From contig JAQYVF010000034.1 in the NCBI GenBank assembly GCA_030145625.1, positions 1 to 44,179 of the forward strand: 44,179 bases of DNA, read 5' to 3'. Position 1 is the first letter of the stretch. Every line of letters begins with the position of its first letter. The notes under the pieces were generated by a model that had not been told where the DNA came from, did not search any database, and saw nothing but the letters and a program-made list of their open reading frames with translations. The position numbers were made by a program, and so were the translations under genes. The stretch comes from Desulfocapsa sp. Its GTDB lineage: Bacteria; Desulfobacterota; Desulfobulbia; Desulfobulbales; Desulfocapsaceae. Positions 1 through 9,041 of the stretch are shown one piece after another.

Positions 1-1
1 A

Positions 2-157
2 CAATACGGAGGAAAAGTAAGAATGGACATTATGAGGTATCACCCTGAAGATGAGAGTAAACCCTACAAAATGGTCTATTTAGAAGATCCTTTTGGAAAC
101 CTTTTTGAACTCTATTCCCATTCATATGGAGAAACATATTCTTCTGAATATGAATAA
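2..157 (+). CDS. VOC (glyoxalase/bleomycin-resistance fold) family protein, C-terminal fragment
   Basis: An open frame enters from the left edge and ends at the TAA at 155-157, giving about 51 residues. The segment MVYLEDPFGNLFELYSH is the typical last beta-hairpin of vicinal-oxygen-chelate proteins, where the Glu of the 'FELY' strand is usually a metal ligand. The N-terminal part, including the other metal ligands, lies outside the window, so substrate and exact function cannot be assigned. The tail after the domain is short and polar. A hairpin begins 20 nt after the stop. VOC membership rests on one motif only. Confidence 0.6.
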   Translation, partial: QYGGKVRMDIMRYHPEDESKPYKMVYLEDPFGNLFELYSHSYGETYSSEYE

Positions 158-176
158 AAAAAATCTATAATCAATC

Positions 177-210
177 AACTGACTGGACGGTGTTCAGCCG
201 CCAGTCAGTT
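177..210 (+). terminator. Hairpin after the VOC gene, probable transcription terminator
   Basis: A perfect 10-bp inverted repeat (AACTGACTGG at 177-186, CCAGTCAGTT at 201-210) extends inward with CGG/CCG around a 7-nt loop. It begins 20 nt after the stop codon at 157. No long T run follows, so termination may be weak or assisted. The position directly behind a gene end supports the call. Confidence 0.5.
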
Positions 211-562
211 CAACCGTTAAGATTGCCAAGACGAAGATCTTAATTTTCTATGAAGTCATACTGTTAGGGTTATTCCTGTTTATACGTAATAGAATAACGA
301 TCGGACTTATGCATTCATAAGGTCATCAATATTCTTTTTTCCGATGAAAAAAGAGGTGAAGATGACCATCTTGCAAAGTTTGTTTGAAAGTTACTGCCAT
401 ACTGATTGAATTGAATCTGTTCAATTATTTCGGTGTGTTATCTGTTTCACTTTGCATGGGCATGTGAAATCGGATGGAGTGACAATGCGATTACTGACTG
501 CAGCTTTTCCTGTATGCTGTTTCAATTTGTGAAAACTGGTGTTTTCTGAGGTAAATAGACTA
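211..562. other. Intergenic region between the VOC gene and the 3' end of hrpA
   Basis: About 350 bases without a supportable gene. It holds a short self-complementary hairpin at 531-546 (GAAAAC/GTTTTC, 4-nt loop), just beyond the hrpA stop, which could help end the minus-strand transcript but has no T run. A 21-codon ATG frame near 344 lacks a ribosome binding site and was not called. No tRNA-like or other RNA structure was recognised. Confidence 0.4.
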
Positions 563-3500
563 TCAGAGATTTGGGCATGAGGAACTGATCACCTGCCATT
601 GCTGTTTCAACTTCTTCTCAGAGACCTGCATCTCTCTTTTAACCTCTGGGGCAAAGAGGGCAATCCGAAATTCATTGATCATTACTCGAAAGAGGGACAC
701 GGCCTCTCTGCATTCTTTTGGCAGATCGGAGGAATCCGCTGGTATTTTCTTCAGTTTCTGCAGGTGGGGTTCGAGTTGTTTGGACTTTGTTCGATCTTTG
801 GCAGGATTGGCATGAGCTCGCTCGATTCGAATCATGAGGGCTTGAAAAAAACGAGTGCAGCCCTGAAGTTCATCAAAGTGGGTAGTCTCAAGAAAGTCTG
901 TCGGAAGAATTTCTTCCAATAGTGTTGCATACTCCTGAAATCTGTCTGCTTCGTAAGAATGAGTCTGGCGTGCCAGCTCGGTAAAGCGAATGATATGGTC
1001 TGAGACTTCTTTGCGTTTGCGCAGGAGGAGAAGAACTGTGTCGCATATCTCCTGGCCTTTCTGGTAGAGACCGAGTTGTTGTACCTTCTTAATTTTCTGC
1101 TCAAAGATTTCTTTTTCAGGTATTTTCTCCAGATCTGTATCAAAGAGTGCTTTCATGATGTAGCGTATTAAGGTGTCTACCGCTTTTTTTCTATTGCCGA
1201 TCAAGTTGGTGAGCCAGAGAGATGACGGTCCGGAGAGACTGGTATGGCAATATTTTTTTAAGCTTTTATAGGGTTCTGGGAAGTGCACTTGGTAGAGAAA
1301 AAGCGATCCTTTCTCGTTGAGAACCATGGCCTTTTGTTTGTCGGTCTCAAAGGAAAGTGTGACTCCGCCGCGATCTCTTTCCACATGGAGGGCAGGATAG
1401 AGAGAAGCACCCATTTCTTTTCCGGAAGTAAAGAGCGGGGTTCGTCTTTCAAGTCCTTCAAAGTTCCAGGTCTTGAACAATTTTCCCTGCCAGCGTGCGA
1501 GATGCTGTGGGGGCGCCTGGTTTGTGTCGATTTTCCGGGCAGGTGTACTGTCAACATCCTGAAGCAGTTTGTGTAATTTCCTTCCTGCAGCAATGGTCCT
1601 GCCGTTTTGGTCATAGAGAAGAAAGCGCATGCACAGGTGAGGTGGCAGCGGACTGGGCCAGTCTGCTCGTCCAACCTTGATCCGAAACATCTTGAAAATC
1701 CCTTTTTCGAGGCCATGATAGAGAGATCCCTGATAATGTGTGCAGCCATCCAAAAGGAGATCTGCCGTGCTGCTCAGGGGGATAAGGTGCTTGCGAATTC
1801 GTTTTGGTAGTCCTTTGAGTAAAAAGAGGGATTTTTCCCGGATAAGACCGGGAACCAGCCATTCAAAACTGGTCTCCGGCACTGAGTCGGCTGCATCCAG
1901 GGGAACACGTACTGTGACCCCGTCATCATCGTCGCCTGGTGAAAGATGGTATTGAAGGCTGAATCTGCGGGAGCCCACAGTGAGTTGTCTGGGGAAGTCC
2001 TGCAGCTCCCGGTCTTCAGGTTTGCGGCTAAGGATGTCTGTCTCTTCCATTTCCAGAAAAGAGTGGTTGTTTTTTTTCCGCAGAAAACGGTTCAGGGTAA
2101 AGCGATCATAGACCCCGGCGGGGAGCCGTTGTTCATAAAACTGGTGGAGAGTGGTGTCGTCCACTAACAGGTCTCGCTTTCTGAGACGTTCTTCCGTGTC
2201 CTGCCATTTTCTGAGGAGATCACGGTTTTTTTCTAAGAATGGATAGTTGCCGTTGATCTCATGTTCCAGCAGTCCCTGCTGAATAAAAATCTGCCTTGCT
2301 GCTTCCTTATTTTTCTCCGATGTCCTGCCAAAGTTGACCAGTCTGTCGGCAGCAATGATCAAGCCAAAGAGGCTGATTTTTTCATCGGCCACCACTTGGC
2401 CACTTTTTTTCTGCCAGCGGGGATTGGACCAGGATCGACGGCAGAGATGATCAGCTGCTTCGATCAGCCATTCAGAATCAATGTTGGCGACAGTGAGTGC
2501 ATAGAGCCGGTTGGTCTCAAGAAAAGATGCAGCGATGATCCATTTGCCGGAACTGTGGAACTGGTGGGAACCCGGAAATACCATCAATTCTTTGTTACCG
2601 GCTCCCTGGTAGAGTTTCTTTTCTTTTTTGAGTCCGATATTGCGCAGGAAACCGGTACACATGCTTTTATGTATGGCCTGGTAAGAAGCAGGTGCTGTAT
2701 TTTCTGTGAATCCTTTTTCCCGGTTGAGAAGGGAGGCCAGTTGATCGTGGAGGTCTATCCATTCCCGCATCCGTTGAAAAGAGAGGTAGTGGCTTAAACA
2801 AAATTTTTTCAGTCGGTTCCAGGAACGAACCTTGTCCTGGACATCATGAAAAAGATTCCAGATATTGAGGAGCGTGAGAAAGTCGGATTGTGGATGAGCA
2901 AACTTTTTGTGTGCCGCGTCAGCTTCGGATTCACGGTCTGCAGGGCGAACCCTTGGATCCTGGATGGCCAGGGCCGGTGCAATGATCTTGATCTCCCTGA
3001 GACAGTTGTTATCTCTGGCTGCAACCAGGATGCGGGAAATGGGCGGATCTATGGGGAGTCTGGCAACGAGTTGACCGATTTTGGTCAGCCTGTTTTGACT
3101 GTCAAGTACACAAAGTTCCTTAAGCAGTGCGTAGCCGTCACGAATGGCACTGGAGTGGGGCGGTTCAATAAAAGGGAAGTCCAGGGGCGAGCCCAGGTTC
3201 ATGACAATCATTTGCAGGATGACTTCGGCCAGGTTAGATCGTTTAATCTCCGGCAGGGTATACTGGTCTCGATCAAGATAGTCTTCTTCCGAATAGAGTC
3301 TGATACAGATTCCTGGACCAACGCGTCCACAGCGGCCTTTGCGTTGATCGGCACTGGCTTGTGAAACTCTGGTTATCGGTAGACTGGTGGTTCTGGCTCG
3401 CACGTTATATTGAGAAATCCTGGCCAGACCGGTGTCAATAACATAACGGATACCGGGTACAGTGATGGAGGTTTCGGCCACGTTGGTTGCGATAATGATC

Positions 3501-4321
3501 TTCGTTAATTTTGATGGTCTGAAGATCTTCTGTTGATCAGCAGCAAGCAGTCTGCCGAACATGGGGAGAATAAGGCTTGATGCAATCTTATTTTCGAGAA
3601 GGGCACAGCATTCCCTGATATCTTTTTCCGTGGGCAGAAAGACAAGTGTGTCACGAGACGCTTCATTGTGATGCAACTGTACGATGGTCTCCACGCAATG
3701 TTCCACGTAGGAAAAGTTGTCTTTTTCCTCAGTTGCCGCTGGGGGCTGGTAATGTACCTCCACAGGAAAACTGCGTCCTTCCACATTGAGAATTGGGGCC
3801 TTGTCAAAATGACGTGAAAAGATTTCCGTGTCAATGGTGGCAGAGGTAACGATCAGTTTCAGATCAGGACGGCTGGGCAAAAGTTTCTTGAGGTAACCAA
3901 GGAGGAAATCGATATTGAGACTTCGTTCATGGGCCTCATCGATAATAATTACACCATAGCGACGGAGGAGCGGATCCTGTCGCGTTTCTGCCAGGAGGAC
4001 ACCATCGGTCATGAATTTGATTCTGGTGGCCTTGCTTGTTTTGTCATGGAATCGGATCTTGTAACCGACAAGATCCGCACGCTCTTTCAACTCTTCAGAT
4101 ACGCGGGAGGCAACTGAAGTTGCTGCCACTCGTCTTGGCTGGGTACAGCCGATGAGTAATGTGGAGTCAGGGGAGGATTCGAGACAGAATTTAGGAAGCT
4201 GCGTGGTTTTGCCTGAGCCGGTTTCTCCGGAAATAATAATTACCTGATGTTCCTGGAAGAGTTCGAGAAAAGAATCTCGGTAGGAAACAATAGGGAGTTC
4301 TGTGGGGTAGTGAAGTCGCAT
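563..4321 (-). CDS. hrpA: ATP-dependent RNA helicase HrpA (DEAH box)
   Basis: A 1252-residue protein, close to the roughly 1300 aa of HrpA. HrpA is a 3'-5' DEAH-box RNA helicase acting on structured RNA and stalled ribosomes in the cytoplasm. Visible motifs are the Walker A P-loop GETGSGKTTQ (around residues 31-40), DEAH at 128-131, the SAT motif, and the motif VI region QRKGRCGRVGPG. Helicase-associated and OB-fold-like regions follow. The long C-terminal half matches the HrpA-specific extension that short DEAH helicases such as HrpB lack. The ATG at 4321 is the only usable start in this frame: an in-frame stop lies about 22 codons upstream with no GTG/TTG between. No clear Shine-Dalgarno precedes it. 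It is divergent from priA. The N-terminal leader seen in enterobacterial HrpA is missing. Confidence 0.93.
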   Translation of the reverse strand: MRLHYPTELPIVSYRDSFLELFQEHQVIIISGETGSGKTTQLPKFCLESSPDSTLLIGCTQPRRVAATSVASRVSEELKERADLVGYKIRFHDKTSKATRIKFMTDGVLLAETRQDPLLRRYGVIIIDEAHERSLNIDFLLGYLKKLLPSRPDLKLIVTSATIDTEIFSRHFDKAPILNVEGRSFPVEVHYQPPAATEEKDNFSYVEHCVETIVQLHHNEASRDTLVFLPTEKDIRECCALLENKIASSLILPMFGRLLAADQQKIFRPSKLTKIIIATNVAETSITVPGIRYVIDTGLARISQYNVRARTTSLPITRVSQASADQRKGRCGRVGPGICIRLYSEEDYLDRDQYTLPEIKRSNLAEVILQMIVMNLGSPLDFPFIEPPHSSAIRDGYALLKELCVLDSQNRLTKIGQLVARLPIDPPISRILVAARDNNCLREIKIIAPALAIQDPRVRPADRESEADAAHKKFAHPQSDFLTLLNIWNLFHDVQDKVRSWNRLKKFCLSHYLSFQRMREWIDLHDQLASLLNREKGFTENTAPASYQAIHKSMCTGFLRNIGLKKEKKLYQGAGNKELMVFPGSHQFHSSGKWIIAASFLETNRLYALTVANIDSEWLIEAADHLCRRSWSNPRWQKKSGQVVADEKISLFGLIIAADRLVNFGRTSEKNKEAARQIFIQQGLLEHEINGNYPFLEKNRDLLRKWQDTEERLRKRDLLVDDTTLHQFYEQRLPAGVYDRFTLNRFLRKKNNHSFLEMEETDILSRKPEDRELQDFPRQLTVGSRRFSLQYHLSPGDDDDGVTVRVPLDAADSVPETSFEWLVPGLIREKSLFLLKGLPKRIRKHLIPLSSTADLLLDGCTHYQGSLYHGLEKGIFKMFRIKVGRADWPSPLPPHLCMRFLLYDQNGRTIAAGRKLHKLLQDVDSTPARKIDTNQAPPQHLARWQGKLFKTWNFEGLERRTPLFTSGKEMGASLYPALHVERDRGGVTLSFETDKQKAMVLNEKGSLFLYQVHFPEPYKSLKKYCHTSLSGPSSLWLTNLIGNRKKAVDTLIRYIMKALFDTDLEKIPEKEIFEQKIKKVQQLGLYQKGQEICDTVLLLLRKRKEVSDHIIRFTELARQTHSYEADRFQEYATLLEEILPTDFLETTHFDELQGCTRFFQALMIRIERAHANPAKDRTKSKQLEPHLQKLKKIPADSSDLPKECREAVSLFRVMINEFRIALFAPEVKREMQVSEKKLKQQWQVISSSCPNL

Positions 4322-4633
4322 GGAAGAGGATGGTTTTAGACGGGAAGTGTGGTATGTTTGCCAAGATATTATACTGACTGCCGAATTTCATCTCCTGAAT
4401 ACTTGAATAGTTACTATATGTCATTGAAAAAGAATAATAGTACATCAAGACTTTAACTCTTAATAAAAACTCATGCCTGTAAAAGTACATCGAGATGGAG
4501 GTCTGTTTCCTTTAGATTTCGTGCTCTCCATATCCTATGTGAACAGTGTAAAACAGACTAACCACTATGCTATGATACCTGAAACAGTGGGACCTGATGT
4601 GAAGATGTCTATTAGGAATCAGGCCGTGGAATT
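4322..4633. other. Divergent hrpA/priA intergenic region
   Basis: 312 bases between two divergent genes, so it should carry promoters for both. The only clear candidate is the extended -10 element at 4568-4576 for priA. No convincing promoter was identified for hrpA, and no gene or structured RNA was recognised. Confidence 0.4.
4568..4576 (+). promoter_or_regulatory. Candidate extended -10 promoter of priA
   Basis: TGC-TATGAT matches an extended -10 element (TGnTATAAT with one mismatch) about 58 nt upstream of the priA ATG. No good -35 hexamer lies 16-18 nt upstream, which extended -10 promoters can tolerate. Weak evidence from sequence alone. Confidence 0.3.
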
Positions 4634-7132
4634 ATGACTCGGATTGAGGTGGCTGTTGCCGCGCCATTGTTACAGACTCTTTCGTATTCATTTGATCCGG
4701 ACGCAAATGGTAACCCTGTGGGGAGAAGGGTGCTTGTCCCTTTGGGTAGACAAAGGGTGACTGGATATGTGTTGGCACTACTCCCTGAAGAAGATGTCAG
4801 TTACAGGATCTTTCCGGTTCTTCAATTCCTGGATAAAGAGGCGCTGTTTCCAGAAAATCTTGTCTCGTTCTTTCGCTGGATTGCAGATTATTATCATCAT
4901 CCCATCGGTGAGGTTGTCAGAACCGCACTTCCAGGTGGTTTGACCTCACGCAACCGGAAAATTATTCAATTGACTCCTGTTGGGAAAGAGAAACTGACTT
5001 CCTGGCCACAATCTAATACATCTGAGCCGGAATGGTTTACACGGCTTTTGGATAAAGGGGAACTCAGCCCGGCTCTTACCGGTAAAGTGTCGGCCGATAA
5101 ACAATGGCGCAAGCTTCTTGCCGATTTCAACAGACATGAATTTATCTGTTATACAGAGACTCTTGCTGAATCAAAAATTCGGGAGAAGCTGGAACAGTGT
5201 TATGTCATGCAGACTCCATTGGAACTTCCTGAGTCCATCGAGGGAAAAGAGGGGAGAAAGGCCCTGGCAGCAGCAGCAAAACAAGAGGGGCAAGAGCTTC
5301 TGACCATTCCTCTGGTGCGCACGCTCTTTCACCTCTCTAGTCTTTCCCGTGAACAGGGGCAGGAGGCCGTGGCTGCAAAAGATTTGAGACATGTCTACAG
5401 TGGGGCTTCTAAGTCTCTGCCCAAACTAGAAGGAATGGGGCTTGTCCGTTCCACGGATCGTCGTATTTATAGGGATCCTTTTGGGGAAACACTTCCCTTT
5501 TTTGAAAAACCGGCACGGCTCAGTGCAGAGCAAAACCAGGTCCTTGGTCAGATTTTGCCAGCCATCAGGGAGCAAGCTTTCTCTCCTTTTCTTCTCCATG
5601 GAATTACCGGCTGCGGGAAGACGGAGGTCTATCTGCGGGCGGCCGAACTTGTTTTGGAAATTGGCCGTGATGTCCTGGTTCTGGTTCCTGAAATTGCCTT
5701 GGCTACCCAACTTGAGGCCCACTTTGTTTCTCGTTTTGGTGACCAGGTGGTCCTGCTCCACTCCGGGCTTTCTCCAGGACAACGCTTTGATCAATGGAGC
5801 CTTGCTGCCAAAGGAGAGGCCAGGGTGGTGATTGGTGCCAGGTCTGCAGTTTTTGCTCCTCTTGCGGATCCGGGATTGATTGTAGTGGATGAGGAACATG
5901 ACTCCGGTTACAAACAGGAGGATGGGTTGAGATATCATGGCCGTGATTTGGCCATCCTTCGAGGTCGTTATAATAAGGCTGTTGTTCTTTTGGGCTCAGG
6001 GACTCCGACCATAACCAGCTACGCCAAGGCAATGAGTGGAAAGTTTACCTTGTTGACCATGAAAAAGCGTGTGGAAGATAGACCACTGCCTGAAGTTTCC
6101 ATCGTTGATTTGCGTGAAAAAAAAGAAAAGGAATGGGGGCGGGCCATAGGCAGGAAACTGCAGCAGGAGTTGGCTCAGAATCTTAAAGTGGGGCAACAGT
6201 CCATTCTTCTCCTCAACCGTCGTGGGTTTTCTTCCATTTACCTCTGCCAGGATTGTGGTGAACCAGTTCGTTGTATGCATTGTCATGTCTCTTTGACCTA
6301 TCATAAAAAAAAGGCACAGCTGGTCTGCCATTACTGCGGATATGTCTTGAAAGAGAATGTCGTCTGTGGCAGCTGCCGTTCCGATCAGCTCACCCCTGTG
6401 GGATTTGGTACAGAACGAGTTGAGCAGGAGATAACAGATCTTTTTCCAGAGGCATCTGTGGCCCGAATCGACTCGGATACCGTCACGGATCGGCGAAAAT
6501 TTCTATCCCTGCTCAAGAAAATGCACCAGTTGGAAATAGATATACTGATCGGTACCCAAATGATAGCCAAGGGGCATGATTTTCCCAATGTTACACTTGT
6601 TGGCGTGGTTTGGGCCGACGGTGGGTTGAGTATGCCTGACTTTCGAGCCGCCGAGCGTACTTATCAGCTTCTGTCACAGGTTACCGGGAGGGCCGGAAGA
6701 GGAACAAAACCGGGTAGAGTGATTATTCAGACTCTGCGTCCGGAACATTATGCCATCAAACTGGCTCAGGCCCATGATTATGAACAGCTTTTAGAAAAGG
6801 AGATGGAGATCAGGAAAAATCCTCTTTTCCCCCCCTATCTGCGTTTAATAAATCTGAAGATTTCAGGTACTAAAGAGAGCGAGGTACAGCGAGTGGCAGG
6901 GTTGACCGCAGAGCTTTGTCGCTCTTGGCGGGAGAAGGGGATAGAGGTACTGGGGCCGGCCCCGGCTCCCATTGACCGGATTCGTGATCGCTATCGCTGG
7001 CAGGTTTTGTTGAAAGGGAGTGACTCCTCACAGCTTCATGCCGCTTGTGGGCAAGTTTTGGAGAATCAGTCAAGTCTTGCCCGGGGAGATACCAGAATTG
7101 CTGTGGACGTGGACCCCGAAAGTATGATGTGA
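4634..7132 (+). CDS. priA: Primosomal replication restart helicase PriA (N')
   Basis: An 832-residue superfamily 2 DNA helicase that recognises stalled forks and reloads the replisome. The N-terminal DNA-binding domain is followed by Walker A GITGCGKTEVYL (from residue 323) and the DEEH box at 419-422. The aromatic-rich loop with GYKQEDGLRYHGRD comes next. A two-zinc cysteine domain, about residues 538-580, has four CxxC pairs beginning CQDCGEPVRC, and the second helicase lobe contains QVTGRAGR. Length and domain order are those of a full PriA. The ATG is chosen because similarity starts immediately (beta-strand VAVAAPLLQTLSY). Only a weak GTGG-type ribosome site precedes it. It is divergent from hrpA and convergent with the downstream signalling operon, so probably monocistronic. 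Confidence 0.96.
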   Translation: MTRIEVAVAAPLLQTLSYSFDPDANGNPVGRRVLVPLGRQRVTGYVLALLPEEDVSYRIFPVLQFLDKEALFPENLVSFFRWIADYYHHPIGEVVRTALPGGLTSRNRKIIQLTPVGKEKLTSWPQSNTSEPEWFTRLLDKGELSPALTGKVSADKQWRKLLADFNRHEFICYTETLAESKIREKLEQCYVMQTPLELPESIEGKEGRKALAAAAKQEGQELLTIPLVRTLFHLSSLSREQGQEAVAAKDLRHVYSGASKSLPKLEGMGLVRSTDRRIYRDPFGETLPFFEKPARLSAEQNQVLGQILPAIREQAFSPFLLHGITGCGKTEVYLRAAELVLEIGRDVLVLVPEIALATQLEAHFVSRFGDQVVLLHSGLSPGQRFDQWSLAAKGEARVVIGARSAVFAPLADPGLIVVDEEHDSGYKQEDGLRYHGRDLAILRGRYNKAVVLLGSGTPTITSYAKAMSGKFTLLTMKKRVEDRPLPEVSIVDLREKKEKEWGRAIGRKLQQELAQNLKVGQQSILLLNRRGFSSIYLCQDCGEPVRCMHCHVSLTYHKKKAQLVCHYCGYVLKENVVCGSCRSDQLTPVGFGTERVEQEITDLFPEASVARIDSDTVTDRRKFLSLLKKMHQLEIDILIGTQMIAKGHDFPNVTLVGVVWADGGLSMPDFRAAERTYQLLSQVTGRAGRGTKPGRVIIQTLRPEHYAIKLAQAHDYEQLLEKEMEIRKNPLFPPYLRLINLKISGTKESEVQRVAGLTAELCRSWREKGIEVLGPAPAPIDRIRDRYRWQVLLKGSDSSQLHAACGQVLENQSSLARGDTRIAVDVDPESMM

Positions 7133-7263
7133 TTTGTTACTGTTTAGTACTTCGTAAGATTTTTTTTGTTTATGGAGAAAGCGGTGTCCGAGAAGTATGG
7201 GGTGGTGGTGTTTTATGTAAGAGCGGCTGGCAGTGTCTGTTTTGTTTATATGAAGATATTCGT

Positions 7264-9039
7264 CTAAGCGACATCATTAAAGGAGATATCATCCAGAACC
7301 AGTTGCGTAAAATCTTCTGCCGGGATCGCAGGGCTGAAAAGATAACCCTGGCCGATATCACATCCCATGTCACGCAACATCCTGAACTGTTCCTTTGTTT
7401 CAATTCCTTCAGCTATCACTGTTAGTTCCAGGCTTTGTGCCATGGCAATAATAGCCCGCACAATGGCTGCATCCTGGGGGCTGGTTATGATGTCCTTGAC
7501 AAAGAAACGGTCTATTTTGATTGAATCGATGGGGAAGTTTTTCAGGTACATCAGACAAGAATAACCGGTGCCAAAGTCATCCACAGAAATAGTAAGACCT
7601 AGCTCCTTGAGATCTTGCAGAACCTTTAAAGTTTCGCCGCTTTGTTCGGCTAATACACTTTCGGTAATCTCAACTTCGAGAGAATTTGGTATCAAGCTGT
7701 TTTCTTTAACCGCGCATATCAGCTTTTTGGGCAACTGCTGCTGGACAAAGTGTTTACTGGAAATATTGACAGCAATATGTATGGGGCGAATCCCGCTTTT
7801 TAGCCAGTCCAGTTGCTGGCTACCTGCCTGGCGTATGACCCAATCGGTAAAAGGAATAATCAGGCCCAGCTCTTCAATAGAGGGGATGAAGTCAGATGGT
7901 TGAACCTCACCAAGAATGGGATGGTTCCAGCGTGATAAACTCTCTGCTCCAGTGATACGGCCATCCTGCATGTTGATCTGAGGCTGGTACCAGAGTTTAA
8001 ATTCCTTGTTGGCTACTGCCTTACGGATATCGTTTTCAAAACTGAGACGTTCCTTTGCCTTGATGTTGAGTGATTTCTTGTAAAACTGAAAACCGTTTTT
8101 TCCTTTTTCCTTGGCGTGGTACATGGCCAGGTCAGCATGTTTCATCAGTACTTCGGCATCGGTACCATCTAAGGGAAAAATGGAGATACCTATACTGGCG
8201 GAGATAAAGATTTCGTGTCCCTCTACTTTGAACGATTTGGCTAAAAATTTATTGATGCGTTGTGCAACCCTACTTGCATCTTCAGGGTTTATAAGTCGAG
8301 GCAGCATGATGGTAAATTCATCTCCGCCCTGGCGTGAAATATAGTTTTTAGATTCGCCTTTATCCAAACGGTTGAAGGCGTCTGAATCACGAATACAGGA
8401 ATTGATTCGTGCAGCAACATTTTTTAAGAGAATATCACCGATATGGTGACCAAGGGTATCGTTGATTGTTTTGAAACGATCCAAATCCATGAACAGCACT
8501 GCGAGTTGGGACTCTTCAGTAGCACTTTCGGCCAGAAGAAGTTCCAGTGAATCTTTGAACATGGTTCGGTTTGCCAAACCGGTGAGATGGTCAAAAAAGG
8601 CCAACTCCTGGATCTGCTTTTGTTTGTCAATGACATCGTAAAAAGCTTCACTGGCACGCAGCATGTATTTGACCCGGTAGTTCAGCACCGGCCAGTTGAT
8701 TGGTTTAGTAATGAAATCGGTTGCACCGGAGTCGAAGGAACGATGGATGGATTCGAGATCTTCAAGGCCGGTTACCATGAGAATCGGTGTATGATGCCCA
8801 TTTGAGTGCCTACGGATGGCTCGACAGGTATCGAAACCATCGAGTTTTGGCATCATTACATCAAGCAAGATGGCATCTGGTTGTAATTCTTCGAATTCAG
8901 CAACTGCTACCAGGCCGTTTTGTGCCTCGGAGACTCTGAACCCCGCTTTTTCAAGACTGGCCCGCATTAACAGGCGAGTGGCAAGATCGTCATCTACCAC
9001 TTGAATCAAGGGGGCATGTTGCTGAATAGTTTTTTTCAT
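7264..9039 (-). CDS. Response regulator with GGDEF and EAL domains (c-di-GMP turnover)
   Basis: A 591-residue protein in the order REC (about 10-125, phospho-acceptor Asp in ILLDVMMPKLDG, Lys in FITKPI), GGDEF (about 150-330) and EAL (about 345-585). The cyclase signature GGDEF is intact at 238-242. The segment just before it, where an RxxD inhibitory site would sit, carries an insert of about a dozen residues (NRLDKGESKNYIS). The EAL signature reads ESL (366-368), with the metal-binding Glu kept. Other phosphodiesterase motifs, such as the Glu in EITES, DDFGTGYS and the Glu in AEGIE, are present, so both activities are plausible. It starts 2 nt after the stop of the hybrid kinase and is the likely output of that kinase's phosphorelay. 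Which activity dominates cannot be told from sequence. Confidence 0.93.
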   Translation of the reverse strand: MKKTIQQHAPLIQVVDDDLATRLLMRASLEKAGFRVSEAQNGLVAVAEFEELQPDAILLDVMMPKLDGFDTCRAIRRHSNGHHTPILMVTGLEDLESIHRSFDSGATDFITKPINWPVLNYRVKYMLRASEAFYDVIDKQKQIQELAFFDHLTGLANRTMFKDSLELLLAESATEESQLAVLFMDLDRFKTINDTLGHHIGDILLKNVAARINSCIRDSDAFNRLDKGESKNYISRQGGDEFTIMLPRLINPEDASRVAQRINKFLAKSFKVEGHEIFISASIGISIFPLDGTDAEVLMKHADLAMYHAKEKGKNGFQFYKKSLNIKAKERLSFENDIRKAVANKEFKLWYQPQINMQDGRITGAESLSRWNHPILGEVQPSDFIPSIEELGLIIPFTDWVIRQAGSQQLDWLKSGIRPIHIAVNISSKHFVQQQLPKKLICAVKENSLIPNSLEVEITESVLAEQSGETLKVLQDLKELGLTISVDDFGTGYSCLMYLKNFPIDSIKIDRFFVKDIITSPQDAAIVRAIIAMAQSLELTVIAEGIETKEQFRMLRDMGCDIGQGYLFSPAIPAEDFTQLVLDDISFNDVA

Positions 9040-9041
9040 GA

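Noticed and set aside
2261-2797. 178-aa plus-strand ORF within hrpA
   Set aside because: Antisense to the conserved C-terminal part of HrpA, with no supporting signal.
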